A DNA stretch of 64,000 nt from a virus: positions 1-64,000 of the IMG/VR virus record IMGVR_UViG_3300042340_000507; one strand, 5' to 3'. Made by a program: the position numbers and the translations under genes. Positions 1-8,927 of this stretch are shown in pieces. Positions within the stretch are counted from its first letter, which is position 1, and each line of letters starts with the position of its first letter. The notes beneath the pieces were generated by a model. That model was not told the DNA's origin and ran no database searches. It was given only the letters and a program-made list of their open reading frames with translations.

Positions 1-340
1 CCAGACGGTAGATGGGGATTTCTCCTGCGACTCTTTCGAAGTCCGGAGTGGGAAATGGAATCCCCAGGGCTGGGCCGAGATTCTGGCCACTGGCGATAGC
101 AAAGCCCGGAGGCTGATTGTGACCCTGTTCGATGCCGGCTTCTGGCTGCAGAAAGTGAAGGGGGATCTGAAGAAAGACGGCCAGGTGCTCCTGCAGCTGG
201 CGTCCCTCTGGGATGAGCCAGGCTGGGAGGAGCAGAGACAGGAGATCGAACAGAGACTCAGTCCTGAGCAGCTTCGGGTCATCAAGGCCCTAAAGACCAA
301 ATTGGACTACGTCAATCCCTGGAAGGACGGGATTGTCTAG
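1..340 (+). CDS. LRR protein, C-terminal part (5' end outside window)
   Basis: The reading frame is open from base 2 and ends at TAG 338-340; the start lies upstream of the window. It shows the last part of a repeat followed by the C-terminal module (FDAGFW, LKKDGQVLLQL, LWDEPGWEEQRQEIEQ) that also ends the next gene, to which it is nearly identical. The two are therefore a recent tandem duplication. Base composition is visibly GC-richer than most of the window. No enzymatic motif is seen; a binding or scaffold role is a guess. Confidence 0.8.
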   Translation, partial: QTVDGDFSCDSFEVRSGKWNPQGWAEILATGDSKARRLIVTLFDAGFWLQKVKGDLKKDGQVLLQLASLWDEPGWEEQRQEIEQRLSPEQLRVIKALKTKLDYVNPWKDGIV

Positions 341-350
341 AGATATATAA
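341..350 (+). promoter_or_regulatory. Late-promoter-like GATATATA motif
   Basis: AGATATATAA follows the stop of the preceding gene and ends only 4 nt before the ATG at 355. If it is a -10 element, the transcript would be almost leaderless. It is one of more than 20 copies in the left arm. Confidence 0.6.
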
Positions 351-354
351 GAGC

Positions 355-1287
355 ATGCAACACCTCCAATCCTTTTCCCTGTTCGAAGCCCGGAAGACTT
401 CAGGCCTGACCCCCGACCAAGAGGCATTTTTGAATGACTGCACCAAAGGGCTTACCAAAGGGACCTTTTTAGGGACCTGGTCGGTCAACCGACGGACCGG
501 TCTGGTCGATGTGGAAGGAGATTTTTACTGTAGTGGCAGCGGACTGAAGTCTCTGTCGGGCATCTCGTTCGGACATGTCAGTGGGCATTTCTGGTGTTCC
601 CACAACCGGCTGACGACCCTGGTCGGGGCACCCCAGACGGTGGGTGGGGGTTTCGGCTGCGACAACAACCATCTGACGACCCTGGTCGGGGCACCCCAGA
701 CGGTGGGTGGGGGTTTCTCCTGCGGCAGAAACCAGCTGACCTCCCTGGTCGGGGCACCTCAGACGGTGGGTGGGGGTTTCAACTGCCACCAGAACCAGCT
801 GACTACCCTGGTCGGGGCACCCCAGACGGTGGGTGGGAGTTTCTTCTGTTACAACAACCGGCTGACCTCCCTGATCGGGGCACCCCAGACGGTGGGTGGG
901 ACTTTCGACTGCGTCTTCAACCAGCTGACGACCCTGGCCGGGGCACCTCAGAAGGTGGGTGGGTATTTCTACTGCGACTCTTTCGCACTCCAAAAGGGGA
1001 AATGGAATCCCCAGGGCTGGACCAAGATTCTGGCCACTGGAGATAGCAAAGCCCGGAGCCTGATTGCTCCCCTGTTCGATGCCGGCTTCTGGCTGCAGAA
1101 ACTGAAGGGAGACCTGAAGAAAGACGGTCAGGTGCTCCTGCAGCTGGCAGACCTCTGGGATAATCCAGGCTGGGAGGAGCAGAGACAGGAGATCGAACAG
1201 AGACTCAGTCCTGAGCAGCTTCGGGTCATCAAGGCCCTAAAGACCAAATTGGGCTACGTCGATCCCTGGAAGGACGGGATCGTCTAG
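355..1287 (+). CDS. Tagged leucine-rich-repeat protein
   Basis: A 310-residue protein. Residues 1-12 (MQHLQSFSLFEA) resemble the capsid-targeting tag of T4 internal proteins. A domain with VEGDFYC and SGHFWC follows, then six near-identical 21-residue repeats of the type LxxLVGAPQTVGGxFxCxxN, encoded by 63-bp DNA repeats. From about residue 240 comes the C-terminal module FDAGFWLQKLKGDLKKDG, shared with the genes ending at 340, 8913 and 10073. The repeats form an LRR-like solenoid common in large phages. Function is unknown; an injected host-binding protein is inference. The repeat array could expand or contract by recombination. Confidence 0.85.
   Translation: MQHLQSFSLFEARKTSGLTPDQEAFLNDCTKGLTKGTFLGTWSVNRRTGLVDVEGDFYCSGSGLKSLSGISFGHVSGHFWCSHNRLTTLVGAPQTVGGGFGCDNNHLTTLVGAPQTVGGGFSCGRNQLTSLVGAPQTVGGGFNCHQNQLTTLVGAPQTVGGSFFCYNNRLTSLIGAPQTVGGTFDCVFNQLTTLAGAPQKVGGYFYCDSFALQKGKWNPQGWTKILATGDSKARSLIAPLFDAGFWLQKLKGDLKKDGQVLLQLADLWDNPGWEEQRQEIEQRLSPEQLRVIKALKTKLGYVDPWKDGIV
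610..987 (+). repeat. Six 63-bp coding tandem repeats
   Basis: Units begin near 610, 673, 736, 799, 862 and 925, each starting CTGAC and containing GGGGCACC and CAGACGGTGGGTGGG. The period is exactly 21 codons, so frame is kept. Identity is high at DNA level, indicating recent expansion. Confidence 0.9.
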
Positions 1288-1427
1288 AGATATATTCGTC
1301 GGAGTACCTAAATGGGTGGTTAAGGTTTTCGACGGGGAATCAAGCAGAGACCCAGTCCTGAGCAGCTTCAGACCATCAAGGGCTCAAGATTCAGACTCTT
1401 CTACGTTGATCTATGGAGGGATGTAAT
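1284..1427 (+). pseudogene. Decayed third copy of the LRR gene tail
   Basis: After the stop at 1287 comes AGATATATTCG, a damaged copy of the promoter that follows the preceding gene. Bases 1341-1427 align with the gene end at 1198-1287, for example CAGTCCTGAGCAGCTTC and ATCAAGG, but with substitutions and indels that destroy the frame. It is a remnant of a longer tandem array. The neighbouring minus-strand gene now ends inside it. Confidence 0.75.
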
Positions 1428-2449
1428 CTATTAAGATTAAAATCCTTCTGAAGATCCTCTATCCGGACGGCCTTTACATGATCCCCATAAAGGGTTAGAG
1501 TCCACCTCCAATCCAGATGAGTTTTGAAAACGACGTAAGTCGGGACTTGAGCTAGAGCGGCTAAGTGAGCCACCGAGGTGTCAACTGTTACTACCGCCGA
1601 GAGACCTGAGAGTTGCTGATAAGTGGCCAAGAAATCAGGCAGATCGGGATTTCTGGCAAAATCGGTGGAGATACCATGCTGGAGAGAAACTAGTTCCTTT
1701 CCGGAGGGAATTAAAAAGGCTTTGAATTCTTCCGCAGAAAAAGATTTTTCGGCTGCTATTTTGAGTTTTGGATTGCTGGCAAAACAAAACCCAATAGGAC
1801 CTTCAGGGTCGGTTGAGACTGGAAATAAAGACGGAGACAGAGAAGTTTCCAGACAGAATAGGGCAAATAGATCCCCTGCTGGGATCCAGGCCTGGTAGGA
1901 GGTCGCAAAATCATAGTCAAAGCTCCTTTCTGTAAAAAAATGCCCCTTCCACCAGTGACGGAAAAGAGTCAGTGTCTCTGGATAGACCTGATAGCTGTAA
2001 TCCTGGTTCTGAATCAACTCCAAACCCCGACTGAAGAGTAGTTCATCTCCAAATCCTTGCTCGTTCAACACGAGCAATCTAGAGCAACCGACCAGATCAT
2101 TCAATTTTTTGATCCTGGGGATCGGCAAATTTGGAAATTTTTGGACTGAGCCAAGATATCGATAAGGAAAATATTTAAAGCCTTCTAGCTTGCCCTGATG
2201 TAGTTGAGATAGAGAAAGCTCCCAGCCACTGCTCAGGTGACCGAAAGACATGCTGGTTTGAAACAATCTCTCTGCCTCGATCCACTTTTTGGTAGAGTAA
2301 GCACAGAGACCTAGATTATAGAGAACTATTCCCCGATCTGCATCAGGCATTCTAATTTTCAGGGCTTTCTGAAAACACTCTCTGGCCTCGTAGAAGTTCT
2401 TTTTTTCATAGGCTTTTATGCCCCTGTTGACCAATTTAGAAACTTTCAC
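1391..2449 (-). CDS. TPR-linked glycosyltransferase (GT9/GT41-like)
   Basis: 352 residues. The N-terminal 90 residues form tetratricopeptide repeats (ARECFQKALKI, YNLGLCAYSTKKWIEAERLF). The rest has the hallmarks of TPR-associated heptosyltransferase-like enzymes: LVLNEQGFGDELLF near residue 130, and VVTVDTSVAHLAALAQVP followed by DWRW near residue 300, the nucleotide-sugar site. It probably transfers a sugar to protein or host glycan; the substrate is unknown. The last dozen codons run into the LRR relic, so the natural C-terminus may have been altered. No GATATATA motif is seen upstream. Confidence 0.75.
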   Translation of the reverse strand: MKVSKLVNRGIKAYEKKNFYEARECFQKALKIRMPDADRGIVLYNLGLCAYSTKKWIEAERLFQTSMSFGHLSSGWELSLSQLHQGKLEGFKYFPYRYLGSVQKFPNLPIPRIKKLNDLVGCSRLLVLNEQGFGDELLFSRGLELIQNQDYSYQVYPETLTLFRHWWKGHFFTERSFDYDFATSYQAWIPAGDLFALFCLETSLSPSLFPVSTDPEGPIGFCFASNPKLKIAAEKSFSAEEFKAFLIPSGKELVSLQHGISTDFARNPDLPDFLATYQQLSGLSAVVTVDTSVAHLAALAQVPTYVVFKTHLDWRWTLTLYGDHVKAVRIEDLQKDFNLNRLHPSIDQRRRV

Positions 2450-2487
2450 TTCCGATTGTACCTAAAGGGGTCAGAAGAGTTTCAGTC

Positions 2488-3579
2488 TCAAGCCCAGAGA
2501 TCGAAAGTCACCAACTGGTTCTTGTTCAGACCAACATTGCCCGAGTGTAGGTCGTAGGATTGGGGTTTATCTGGTCCTTGCCAGACCCGGGAGATGAGAT
2601 TTGTCACGAGGTGGCAGACCGTCTTAAATTCTTCGTAGGTGGGGTGCATTGAGAGCGATTCTTCGTGATGAGCTTCCAGATTATCGTAGTAATGACGCAG
2701 ATTCTTGTCGGCCAGGTAAACGTTCTTGATAACACTGATGGGCTTAACTCCCCTATGGGTCTCTCCTCTTTTCGAGCTGGAACCCTCTTTCTGACAGTGA
2801 TAGAACCAATCAAACCCAAAGGTCAACAGCTCCTTGAATCCAGGGGGAGGAACCTTCACTTCCTCGAGACACACAATCCAGATTTTGGTGCTCTTGGAAA
2901 TTTTTTTATTCTTGTTGAATTCGGTCCATTTTTTAAGGGTGCGCTCTGTTTTCTGTGCTAGATCCCGGCCGGAGAGATTTGGAAACTCCTGTTGCAGCCA
3001 CTGACTGGTACTCAATTTTTTGTTTTCGAGTCTGTCTCTTTTCGTCATCTCTTCCGTCTTTGGAGGCCCCAACAATTTGCTCCAGACCAAATCGACCGGC
3101 ATCTGAAATTCCTTGATCCAGTAGTACCTCACCACTCCAGGAGCAGATCCACCCTGCTCCGAGATGAATTTCTTGATTCTTTGGGCCTCGTCGTAGTGGG
3201 TGGTGATCTTCAACACAGTGGGAGTTCCGGCGGGAGGCAGAGAGCCTGTAAAATCAGAGCTCTGAAATTCTGGATCTAGTTTCAGACCTCCGTCAGTTTT
3301 GAAAATCATACCAAAGGATCCAGCCCCTGAGTACTTCAGGTTGTTGTTGGGCAACAGGAATCCGATGAAGGCTTTGAATCTCAGAGGATCAGAAAGAAAA
3401 GAATCTCTGAGGACGTTGACCTGGGCAGGATCCAGAGGAGATTTTTGAAACAATTTTTGGCCGGGTCTGCCCGGCAATTTCAGATCTACGTGTTCCGAAA
3501 GGGAGGCTGAGGAATGCTGCCGATCTGGATTGGGCAGTCCTGGATTCAAAAAATGCAGAAACGAGACCAGGTTTTTCAT
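2488..3579 (-). CDS. Tagged protein-kinase-like protein
   Basis: 363 residues. The N-terminus MKNLVSFLHFLNP fits the capsid-targeting-like tag. Kinase-fold motifs occur in order: glycine loop GAGSFG (85-90), a TVLKIT strand with K124 as the likely ATP-binding lysine, YDLHSGNVG with D343 and N348 as catalytic-loop residues, and FDLWA with D360 as the DFG-type aspartate. The protein stops three residues after D360, so no activation segment or further C-lobe follows, as in some atypical phosphotransferases. It lies in an operon with the HExxH gene. An injected kinase acting on host proteins is inference. Confidence 0.65.
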   Translation of the reverse strand: MKNLVSFLHFLNPGLPNPDRQHSSASLSEHVDLKLPGRPGQKLFQKSPLDPAQVNVLRDSFLSDPLRFKAFIGFLLPNNNLKYSGAGSFGMIFKTDGGLKLDPEFQSSDFTGSLPPAGTPTVLKITTHYDEAQRIKKFISEQGGSAPGVVRYYWIKEFQMPVDLVWSKLLGPPKTEEMTKRDRLENKKLSTSQWLQQEFPNLSGRDLAQKTERTLKKWTEFNKNKKISKSTKIWIVCLEEVKVPPPGFKELLTFGFDWFYHCQKEGSSSKRGETHRGVKPISVIKNVYLADKNLRHYYDNLEAHHEESLSMHPTYEEFKTVCHLVTNLISRVWQGPDKPQSYDLHSGNVGLNKNQLVTFDLWA

Positions 3580-3594
3580 TGACTCTGGAACCGA

Positions 3595-4203
3595 CTATAA
3601 AATCTGAAAGGCCAACAGATCGGCAAAGGTGGTAGCACCTGTTTTTTTGATATCCTCCCTCATCATGTGATAAACTTGAGGACCCATGTTTTCGTTGCCC
3701 TTGAGTCGAGGTCCTTCTTGGAGCACAAAATTTTCAAATCCTCCCTCGGAGAGAGAATCCAGGGCAAAATTATTGGCGTCTTCTTCGAGCTGGCGGTAGT
3801 TCACCAGAAAATCTTCCTTGTCCCCCTCTACCACCGTTGTGAAATATCCTTTTTCAATAATGCCGTCCTGGTACTGCTGGCAGTGTCTCGATTCATGGAG
3901 GGCAATAAAAGCTTTGACTAGTGGAGGAATTGGAACCTTCTGATTGACGCACACATCTTTATCATAAAAGAAACATCCTAAAATAGGATTATTGCTTTTG
4001 AAAGGAAAATAGTGAATCTTATACCCGGGTCTGATCCTCTCCCAGAGACGGGAGTATTTGCGGGCATCCTGAGGGTACAATCCGATCTCTTCGGCAAATT
4101 GATCTGCCGAGATCGGAGGTGGAAGCTGGGCCAGAATTTTTTTTTCATCTTCTGATTCCAGGAGACCCAAGCCCCAGGATGTATAGTTTAACAGGTTTTT
4201 CAT
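3595..4203 (-). CDS. Tagged HExxH metallopeptidase-like protein
   Basis: 202 residues. It starts MKNLLNYTSWGLGLLESED, a tag-like leader with a Glu-rich cleavage-type site. ALHESRHCQQ supplies the zinc motif HExxH (H103, E104, H107). LEEDANNFALD (139-149) could give the third zinc ligand. There is no signal peptide, so it acts in the cytoplasm or inside the virion. It is first in a two-gene operon with the kinase-like gene, under a GATATATA promoter at 4216-4227. The substrate is unknown. Confidence 0.6.
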   Translation of the reverse strand: MKNLLNYTSWGLGLLESEDEKKILAQLPPPISADQFAEEIGLYPQDARKYSRLWERIRPGYKIHYFPFKSNNPILGCFFYDKDVCVNQKVPIPPLVKAFIALHESRHCQQYQDGIIEKGYFTTVVEGDKEDFLVNYRQLEEDANNFALDSLSEGGFENFVLQEGPRLKGNENMGPQVYHMMREDIKKTGATTFADLLAFQIL

Positions 4204-4215
4204 GCACCTTTTTTT

Positions 4216-4227
4216 CTGTATATATCC
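4216..4227 (-). promoter_or_regulatory. Late-promoter-like motif
   Basis: Read on the minus strand it is GGATATATACAG, about 16 nt before the ATG at 4203. Confidence 0.6.
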
Positions 4228-4249
4228 GACTAGGCTGGGGGATTTTTTC

Positions 4250-4519
4250 TTATTCTCCTAGGTGTGGATCTGGATCGACTGGTGTCCACTCGGGACCCCC
4301 CAGGACGGCCAAAAACTCCTCGTAGGTATAGGGCACCGATTTGGTCGTCAAGGCTTGGACAGTGGGTGGTTCTGGTAGTTCGTACTTAACGAAGGTTTTG
4401 GTTTCATCGACCGATTTTCTGACAGTTTCCGCCGAAGTCTCGAGAACTTCTGAAAAATCGACGGAGGATAGTTCCGAGACGTTAAAAATGACGAATCTTC
4501 TGTCGGGGTAGTTTTGCAT
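4250..4519 (-). CDS. Small partner of the adhesin, possible fibre chaperone
   Basis: 89 residues from the ATG at 4519 (MQNYPDRRFVIFNVSEL). A longer reading to 4570 would overlap the adhesin end and the promoter motif at 4525-4536, so I chose the internal start. The segment DFSEVLETSAETVRKS followed by a TKTFVKY strand resembles small proteins next to tail-fibre genes in large phages. Chaperone or fibre-associated function is inferred from position only. Confidence 0.6.
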   Translation of the reverse strand: MQNYPDRRFVIFNVSELSSVDFSEVLETSAETVRKSVDETKTFVKYELPEPPTVQALTTKSVPYTYEEFLAVLGGPEWTPVDPDPHLGE

Positions 4520-4524
4520 AGCTG

Positions 4525-4536
4525 AATTATATATTG
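4525..4536 (-). promoter_or_regulatory. Late-promoter-like motif
   Basis: Minus-strand CAATATATAAT sits about 6 nt upstream of the ATG at 4519 and inside the last codons of the adhesin gene. Confidence 0.45.
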
Positions 4537-7500
4537 TAACGAATTCTTTGTAAATTATAATTTGATCCAATTTCTGACTGAGTTAAAGCAGACGTGTAGA
4601 TCATTAGCATGGATATATCACCAGCAAATGAATTTTGACCAACATATCTCCCTATAGAATCTAATGGATTTGTGGCTGGGCCACCTATCGAAGAATCACT
4701 AACCGTACCATCAAACACACCATTTACAAAAAATGTCATTGTATTTGCCACATTATTTCGCCAAACTAAATTAACCCAATTTCCTGTATTAATAGTTGTA
4801 TTACCAAGATATTGAACCCAACTTGTTTTATAACTCCAATATGTTATTTTTCCACCATTTATACATAACTGGGAATAGACAGGACCTCCTGATTGATTAC
4901 TTATAATTGTACCCTGACCTAATCCAGTAACGGTTGTGGTTGTTCTAACCCAAGCAGAAATTGTCCATGGTGTACTACCGTTACCCATATTTATACTTGA
5001 ACTCAATAGTATTCTATCATTAGATCCATCAAAATTCCAAAATCCTCCATTTTGGGGGGAGAACCCTACTCCATTTTGTAAAGAACCGGTAACTGTTCCT
5101 GTTAAAGAGTAGGAAGCAGTTCCCCCAGCTGGATAACTAACCAAATTACCTGCATCCAGATAAAAAGACAGCCCCGAGGTGACGATCGGTCCTTGATAGT
5201 AGTTCTGGAGGATTTCTGCCTGTGAAAGTTGTTTGTTATAGAGTGAATACCTATCCAAATTTCCCTTCATTGTGCCGGAACGGTTGATTTGAAATCTTAA
5301 ATTAGTGGGGCTTGGAACGTTTGTTGTATTATTAACAATCCCATTCCAATATAAATTTAATTGGTTAGAACTGTTTTTAGTAATAGCCCAATTAATAAAT
5401 CTTCCTAAAAAAGGGGAAACTGCAGTTTCGTATGATCTCCAGTCGTAACCTGTTGGCCTTGTTATAGCATAAAAAAACTGGGCTGTCAAAAAATTAGATG
5501 AATTTCTAAATCCTAATTGACAATTTAAGCGGTAACCCCCTAAAATACCTGTGCCTGAACTGAAGCTAGAATCGATAGTACCATCCGAATTCAATCTACA
5601 TAACTGGTTAGCGGTAGAACCGTTATAGGCAGAGAATTCTCCTCCAACTAAGATTTTTCCATCAGATTGGATAGCGATGGCACCAACAGATGAACTGAAT
5701 CCAGTTCCAATAGAAAATCCAGTATCTATGGTACCATTTGTATTTAGTCTAATAATTCTATTTCTAGACGACCCGTTATAAGTTTGGAATTGTCCAGCTA
5801 CTACTATTTTACCGTTACTATCTAAGGCCAAAGCTGTTACATTTGAGTCGAATCCGGTTCCATAGACAAAACCGGTATCTATACTACCATCTGAATTTAA
5901 TCTTATTATTCTGTTCGCACTGGTTCCGTTGTAAGTGGTAAAGTTTCCACCCACTATAATTTTTCCATCACTTTGTATAGCAATACAATTTCTAATTACT
6001 GTATTATTGAATCCAGTCCCGGGGTTGAAAGAAGTGTCTATTGTGGCATCGGAGTTGAGTCTGATTATTCTGTTGTATGACGAACCTTTGTAGGAAGTAA
6101 ATTGCCCACCGACAATTAATTTACCATCACTCTGAAGGGCCATCATCTGAACATCTTCTTCGTTTACAAATCCCGTGGTCGTGTTAAAAGAAGTATCTAT
6201 AGTCATTCCTGGCATATTAATCCTTGCTATTCTTTGAGCGGCAGTCCCCTGAATAGATGTAAACCATCCACCGATGTAAGCTTTATTATTTGCTGAATCA
6301 AGAAGTAAATTTGCCTGAGTAATAGTAGCATTGACCGTTGCAATAGCCTGGAGTTGTGATCCACTGGTTGCACTTATTCTTACTAGATTTCCGAAGTTAT
6401 ATCCAACATAGTAAAGGTTGCCCGATGCATCTAATTGAAGTCCTGTGACGGCTTGGGTTTGGGTCAGAGTTAGGCCAGTGTTAAATGCAGTTACTAAGTT
6501 TCCAGAGCTATCGGTCTTAATGATGAAGCTTATAGAAGTTCCATTATACTCCGTTATTCTACCCCCCACGAAAACATTTCCATTACCGTCAACCACTATT
6601 GAATAAGTGAAAACTGAATAGGATAATTCAAAGAGTAGATTACCCGGGGTGAGTCCAGCAGAATTAGACGCAAAAGTGTTCAATTGGGTAGATTTTATTT
6701 TTTCAAAATTCAACAAAAAAGTTCCCTGAAAAGACCAATTTTCTAAATCAACTGCTGTATTGTAATTAAATCTATCATCAGACCCATCGAAAGTTATCCA
6801 ACCTGAAGAGTTAAAAATCGGCCCATTCACCAACGTTCCATTATTTCCACTGGGACCAAGATCGTACCACGTTGCTCCTGTCGCCGGATAGGAAGCAACA
6901 AAATTAGCATCCAGATTCAAAGCCAAACCGTCGGTCACAATATCCTCGTAGTTTCGGTTTGCACAGAACAGATTAGGCTGGGAATCTATCCAGAAAAGAG
7001 CATCTGGGGCTGTGGTTATTTCTGTTCTGGTACCGTTGACGAACCAAGTAGAGTATGATTTCTCTTCTGACTGCGCCAAAGTAAAATACATCGGAATATT
7101 TAACGTGATAGAGCCGGCATCCCAATAAGGATAGTTAGTAGAAGTAGAAGACAAAACAGTAAATTCTACTTTTTTCCAATTCTCTGTTAAAGATTCATTT
7201 CCTGTATTTCCTGTAAAACCAGATTGGGTTCTTTTACCAAAAATTCCTGATCCTTTTACATATGCAGATAAAGAGTAAGTTTTTCCATTTAAATACTTTC
7301 CTCCATTTCCTTGGTGGAAATGAGCAGGCCCGCTACTAGAACTTACCTTAGTAATCTTAAGAGCTTTAATCTGATTCCCGAGAGGACCTGTTACGGTTTC
7401 TACCGAATACTGAAAAATATTATTATCCCAGGAGCCGAATTGCCAAGAAGTTGTTGAATTTTCAAATGCCGGGTTTTGGTATTGGTTCGTTGTTGCCTCT

Positions 7501-7754
7501 CCCCCAGCTCCCTTGGCATAATTTATAAGACCGGCGTCGTTGTTTAGCACGGCAGCTGAAAACCCGTAGGCATTGTAGTCGGCTCCAGTTCTTTCTTGGT
7601 AAACAACATAACCTCCGATGGGAGCGTCAATCCCGTTCCAAAATCCAGTTTCAGAGGTAGGGGCATAACTGACATTGTTAATTCCGATAGATGCGGAGCC
7701 TTTTCTCAAAGAATTGGTAGAGGTGTTACTCGAAAATTTAATGGCATTGGGCAT
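4527..7754 (-). CDS. Large adhesin with LamG and delta-60 repeats
   Basis: 1075 residues. The first 100 (with GFWNGIDAPIGGYVVYQ) match in pattern the N-terminus of the adhesin at 30505, so this is probably the virion-anchoring part. A LamG-like domain starts near residue 275 (LALNLDANFVASYPATGATW). At least five delta-60 (DUF5122) beta-propeller repeats follow, typified by LQSDGKLIVGGQFTSYKG and RIIRLNSDGSIDTGF. A second LamG domain ends the protein (FWNFDGSNDRILL). It is a likely receptor- or glycan-binding fibre protein. Transcribed from 7772-7784. Confidence 0.85.
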   Translation of the reverse strand: MPNAIKFSSNTSTNSLRKGSASIGINNVSYAPTSETGFWNGIDAPIGGYVVYQERTGADYNAYGFSAAVLNNDAGLINYAKGAGGEATTNQYQNPAFENSTTSWQFGSWDNNIFQYSVETVTGPLGNQIKALKITKVSSSSGPAHFHQGNGGKYLNGKTYSLSAYVKGSGIFGKRTQSGFTGNTGNESLTENWKKVEFTVLSSTSTNYPYWDAGSITLNIPMYFTLAQSEEKSYSTWFVNGTRTEITTAPDALFWIDSQPNLFCANRNYEDIVTDGLALNLDANFVASYPATGATWYDLGPSGNNGTLVNGPIFNSSGWITFDGSDDRFNYNTAVDLENWSFQGTFLLNFEKIKSTQLNTFASNSAGLTPGNLLFELSYSVFTYSIVVDGNGNVFVGGRITEYNGTSISFIIKTDSSGNLVTAFNTGLTLTQTQAVTGLQLDASGNLYYVGYNFGNLVRISATSGSQLQAIATVNATITQANLLLDSANNKAYIGGWFTSIQGTAAQRIARINMPGMTIDTSFNTTTGFVNEEDVQMMALQSDGKLIVGGQFTSYKGSSYNRIIRLNSDATIDTSFNPGTGFNNTVIRNCIAIQSDGKIIVGGNFTTYNGTSANRIIRLNSDGSIDTGFVYGTGFDSNVTALALDSNGKIVVAGQFQTYNGSSRNRIIRLNTNGTIDTGFSIGTGFSSSVGAIAIQSDGKILVGGEFSAYNGSTANQLCRLNSDGTIDSSFSSGTGILGGYRLNCQLGFRNSSNFLTAQFFYAITRPTGYDWRSYETAVSPFLGRFINWAITKNSSNQLNLYWNGIVNNTTNVPSPTNLRFQINRSGTMKGNLDRYSLYNKQLSQAEILQNYYQGPIVTSGLSFYLDAGNLVSYPAGGTASYSLTGTVTGSLQNGVGFSPQNGGFWNFDGSNDRILLSSSINMGNGSTPWTISAWVRTTTTVTGLGQGTIISNQSGGPVYSQLCINGGKITYWSYKTSWVQYLGNTTINTGNWVNLVWRNNVANTMTFFVNGVFDGTVSDSSIGGPATNPLDSIGRYVGQNSFAGDISMLMIYTSALTQSEIGSNYNLQRIRYNI

Positions 7755-7771
7755 CTTAAAAAGAATATCTT

Positions 7772-7784
7772 CTTTATATATCGG
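7772..7784 (-). promoter_or_regulatory. Late-promoter-like motif
   Basis: Minus-strand CCGATATATAAAGA, about 20 nt before the ATG at 7754. Confidence 0.65.
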
Positions 7785-7854
7785 AAATTATCTTGCCAAC
7801 TATTTAAAATCCTTTAATCCTTAATTAGAAACAAATAGACATAATTTGAGCTAT

Positions 7855-7864
7855 GAATATATAT
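7855..7864 (+). promoter_or_regulatory. Late-promoter-like motif (variant)
   Basis: GAATATATAT lies about 20 nt before the ATG at 7885. It would fall inside the reading frame if the earlier start at 7846 were used, which argues for the start at 7885. Confidence 0.45.
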
Positions 7865-7884
7865 TTTTCTTTTTTTCTTCTCAG

Positions 7885-8898
7885 ATGGACATAAAAATAG
7901 AAATTACCGAAATAGATCTCGATAAGGCTTACTCTGAAAATCTGCTACTGTGTCATTTTAAAACTTTTTTCAGCGGTAACTTAACAGTGACTCTCAGAGT
8001 TAGAATCGAGGATCCTTTCTTCGGTTCTGATTTTTTCATCGGTCCTACGATAGTTTTATGTCAGAATTCCTGGGAATATTGGGTTTCTTTTCGCATCAAG
8101 GACATTCTATCCGATCCCACTTTAGGATTCAGAGGAGGCTTTATCATAATTTTTGAAGATGCGAATTCAGGTCTTGAAATCATGCGGAAATCCTTTACCC
8201 CCGGAGGGATTGACTACAATCTGAGAAAAACAAGTCCAGATGCTCCTTATGATAAACCCAGACTATTTATGGTGGGTGATTCGCACACCTGGACTAACTA
8301 CGGTCAGAGCCACGAGAGAATTGACGAAGCTGGAGGCTATGTTCTCTCTCGTCACGTTGTTTACAAGGTTTCGTCTTTCTCTTTTTGGAGAGGAAATTAT
8401 TCTGGCTTTTTGTCTCTGTTGCCACTAGAATCTCAAGACGCATTGCTTTTTTCTTTTGGCACCTATGATTTAAGAAGAGGATGTTTTAAACTTGCCAAAA
8501 CCCGGAATATTCCTGTTATGGAAATCGTTTACCAAACTCTATTTCAAACCCTTTATAAACTGAAATCATTAAGGGAAATTTACCCGACTATCCCTTTCAT
8601 CATTTCTTCTGTTGTACCCCCGATCAGGCTGAAAAATATTCCCGAGCAAGATCACAATGATCATTGTTGGTCATCTTCAGACGAGGAAAGACTTGCCGTT
8701 TACGAGACCTACAGAAATTTTTGGATCAGACAGGCTCCTTTTTTAGATTCGTGTAGTTTTTTAGATTGGACTTCTACCTATAAAGATCAGGAAGGATTTT
8801 GCATCCCTGATGAAATGAGAGCAGGAGATATACACGTTCAAAATTTTCGCCCTGCCTTAGCTTGTCTAGATGAGCACTTAACAAAAATTAAAAGGTAA
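7885..8898 (+). CDS. SGNH/GDSL-type hydrolase
   Basis: 337 residues from the ATG at 7885. The first ~120 residues are a beta-rich domain. The hydrolase part then opens with LFMVGDSHTW, with the nucleophile Ser about residue 133. FSFGTYDLRR supplies the central block, and GDIHVQN near the end the Asp-x-x-His-type pair. Such enzymes remove acyl or acetyl groups from glycans or lipids, which would suit a phage carrying adhesins, but the substrate is unknown. No signal peptide is seen. Confidence 0.65.
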   Translation: MDIKIEITEIDLDKAYSENLLLCHFKTFFSGNLTVTLRVRIEDPFFGSDFFIGPTIVLCQNSWEYWVSFRIKDILSDPTLGFRGGFIIIFEDANSGLEIMRKSFTPGGIDYNLRKTSPDAPYDKPRLFMVGDSHTWTNYGQSHERIDEAGGYVLSRHVVYKVSSFSFWRGNYSGFLSLLPLESQDALLFSFGTYDLRRGCFKLAKTRNIPVMEIVYQTLFQTLYKLKSLREIYPTIPFIISSVVPPIRLKNIPEQDHNDHCWSSSDEERLAVYETYRNFWIRQAPFLDSCSFLDWTSTYKDQEGFCIPDEMRAGDIHVQNFRPALACLDEHLTKIKR

Positions 8899-8927
8899 TC
8901 ATATAGTTATTTTTATACCTTTTTTTT
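8890..8927. terminator. Bidirectional terminator-like hairpin
   Basis: AAAAGGTA (8890-8897) pairs with TACCTTTT (8916-8923) between convergent genes, with T-runs available on both strands. The 18-nt loop makes it only moderate. Confidence 0.45.

Noticed and set aside
610-987. CRISPR-like array
   Set aside because: The repeats are in-frame 21-codon protein repeats with no unique spacers.
469-993. Minus-strand ORF with periodic sequence
   Set aside because: Antisense shadow of the LRR repeats; its periodicity comes from the coding strand.
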